Below are positions 5,718 to 6,270 of a stretch of 6,270 bases of DNA, piece by piece; the stretch's first letter is position 1; each line of letters starts with the position of its first letter. The notes below the pieces were generated by a model, which saw only the letters and a list, made by a program, of their open reading frames with translations, did no database searches and was not told where the DNA came from. Origin of the DNA: Opitutaceae bacterium (GTDB lineage: Bacteria > Verrucomicrobiota > Verrucomicrobiae > Opitutales > Opitutaceae); NCBI GenBank assembly GCA_031266495.1, contig JAISAX010000262.1, forward strand, positions 1-6,270, read 5' to 3'. The translations under genes were made by a program, and so were the position numbers.

Positions 5718-6101
5718 ATGATACTTCCACGTTTTCTTTTTCTTCTGCCGGTTCTGGTGTCGGTCCACGGCCTGCGGGCCGTGCCTCTGGAGCGGGTCGA
5801 AACGTTTGCAGCGCCGTCGCTCGATGCGCGGCATTGGCAAATCCCCGCCGGCGCGGAGGCGCGGCACACGTTCCGGTATTCGGCCAACGATGCGGCCAAC
5901 GACACGGGAGGCGTAACTGAAATGTTGATACCCTGGGCGGCCCTGCCGGCGCGGGAGGTCATGCGCGGCAAGGGCTGGTCGGTGATGCGTGGCGCGGTGG
6001 CGAGCGAGCCGTTCGCACCGGGGGAAGCGCTGATCATCGAATCGTCGCAGGCGGAGGGACGGATTTATGCCGCCTGGTGGTTGCCGGAGGAAACGGAATG
6101 A
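5718..6101 (+). CDS. Small secreted protein of unknown function
   Basis: This is a 127-residue protein from the ATG at 5718. Residues 1-21 look like a signal peptide: an Arg at position 5, a hydrophobic core FLFLLPVLVSV and a possible cleavage after GLRA, giving a mature domain of about 106 residues exported from the cytoplasm. The mature part is rich in aromatics near its end (IYAAWWLPEE, 116-125) and has a beta-rich look (ALIIESSQAEGRIYAAWW). I recognise no family. The gene follows the prepilin-like frame by 50 bp on the same strand. Its stop overlaps the next ATG as ATGA. Codon use is G+C-rich as in the flanks, so it belongs to the resident chromosome. Its function is unknown. Confidence 0.65.
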   Translation: MILPRFLFLLPVLVSVHGLRAVPLERVETFAAPSLDARHWQIPAGAEARHTFRYSANDAANDTGGVTEMLIPWAALPAREVMRGKGWSVMRGAVASEPFAPGEALIIESSQAEGRIYAAWWLPEETE

Positions 6102-6232
6102 CGCCCACGCCCGCAACTGCAACCGCGTCCGCAACCGCAACTACAACCGCCATCACACCAACCACGTCATCGCAACGTCCCCCCTCCCCCCCTCCCCCCC
6201 CCCCCCCCGACGCACACGCTTTTTTCCCATGA
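6098..6232 (+). CDS. Low-complexity mini-ORF joined by ATGA overlaps at both ends
   Basis: The ATG at 6098 overlaps the preceding stop as ATGA. The frame runs 44 codons and its TGA overlaps the next ATG at 6229 as ATGA again. The peptide is Thr/Ala-rich (TATASATATTT) and then Pro-rich, encoded by a hexamer-like repeat and the poly-C tract. It has no recognisable domain. It could be a translated linker that passes ribosomes to the next gene, or a chance frame. A change in the C15 run not divisible by three would break the second overlap. Confidence 0.22.
   Translation: MTPTPATATASATATTTAITPTTSSQRPPSPPPPPPPDAHAFFP
6179..6208 (+). repeat. Interrupted poly-C tract C6-T-C7-T-C15
   Basis: Thirty bases are all C except T at 6185 and 6193. 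The tract lies between the secreted-protein gene and the next start. The complementary strand carries G15, G7 and G6 runs capable of quadruplex formation. It is preceded by a short period-6 repeat of ACCGCA-like units (about 6110-6150). Confidence 0.9.
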
Positions 6233-6270
6233 CCACAAACACACATCCAGGCGACCGACAGGCCGCCACC
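6229..6270 (+). CDS. Start of a further gene, cut by the window edge
   Basis: The ATG at 6229 opens a frame (MTTNTHPGDRQAAT) that stays open to the last base of the window. Only 14 residues are visible, with no domain or signal peptide. No Shine-Dalgarno precedes it; the overlap of its ATG with the mini-ORF stop is the main support, together with its position in a run of plus-strand genes. The product cannot be named. Confidence 0.35.
   Translation, partial: MTTNTHPGDRQAAT

Overview
The window looks like chromosomal DNA from a G+C-rich bacterium, most likely a verrucomicrobial Opitutaceae-type organism. This is inferred from three things: a GcnA-like GH20 enzyme divergent from an AraC-family regulator, a prepilin-like protein of the kind found in many copies in that phylum, and few recognisable Shine-Dalgarno sites. 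The sequence alone does not prove it.

Layout. Bases 1-28 are a pure C run. Bases 45-1925 (minus) encode a cytoplasmic GH20 exo-beta-N-acetylglucosaminidase. A 230-bp divergent intergenic region (1926-2155) holds a repeat-like tract and a 10-bp direct repeat that could be an operator. It leads into an AraC-family regulator (plus, 2156-3091) with an unusual poly-glycine linker encoded by a G10 tract. The pair reads as a small sugar-use unit: the regulator senses a ligand through its N-terminal cupin-like domain and may control the divergent hydrolase.

Bases 3204-5107 have visibly lower G+C and carry three minus-strand genes: an XRE-type HTH protein, a ribbon-helix-helix protein whose GTG start overlaps the XRE stop, and, after a roughly 350-bp gap containing a perfect inverted repeat, an HNH endonuclease. 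The N-terminal domain of the endonuclease resembles the sulfur-binding domain (SBD) of ScoMcrA/EcoWI-type modification-dependent enzymes. There is no methyltransferase. I read this as an acquired defence cassette, probably type IV-like restriction with its own small DNA-binding regulators.

Right of the cassette, G+C rises again. A prepilin-like protein (about 5110-5667) starts abruptly where the N-terminal prepilin signal and hydrophobic helix should be, so the cassette appears to have replaced its 5' end. A small secreted protein of unknown function follows (5718-6101). Next come a low-complexity mini-ORF (6098-6232), linked by ATGA overlaps at both ends, and the start of another gene (6229 onward) cut by the window edge. 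The mini-ORF contains a long interrupted poly-C tract. Poly-C or poly-G tracts therefore occur at three places in 6.3 kb.
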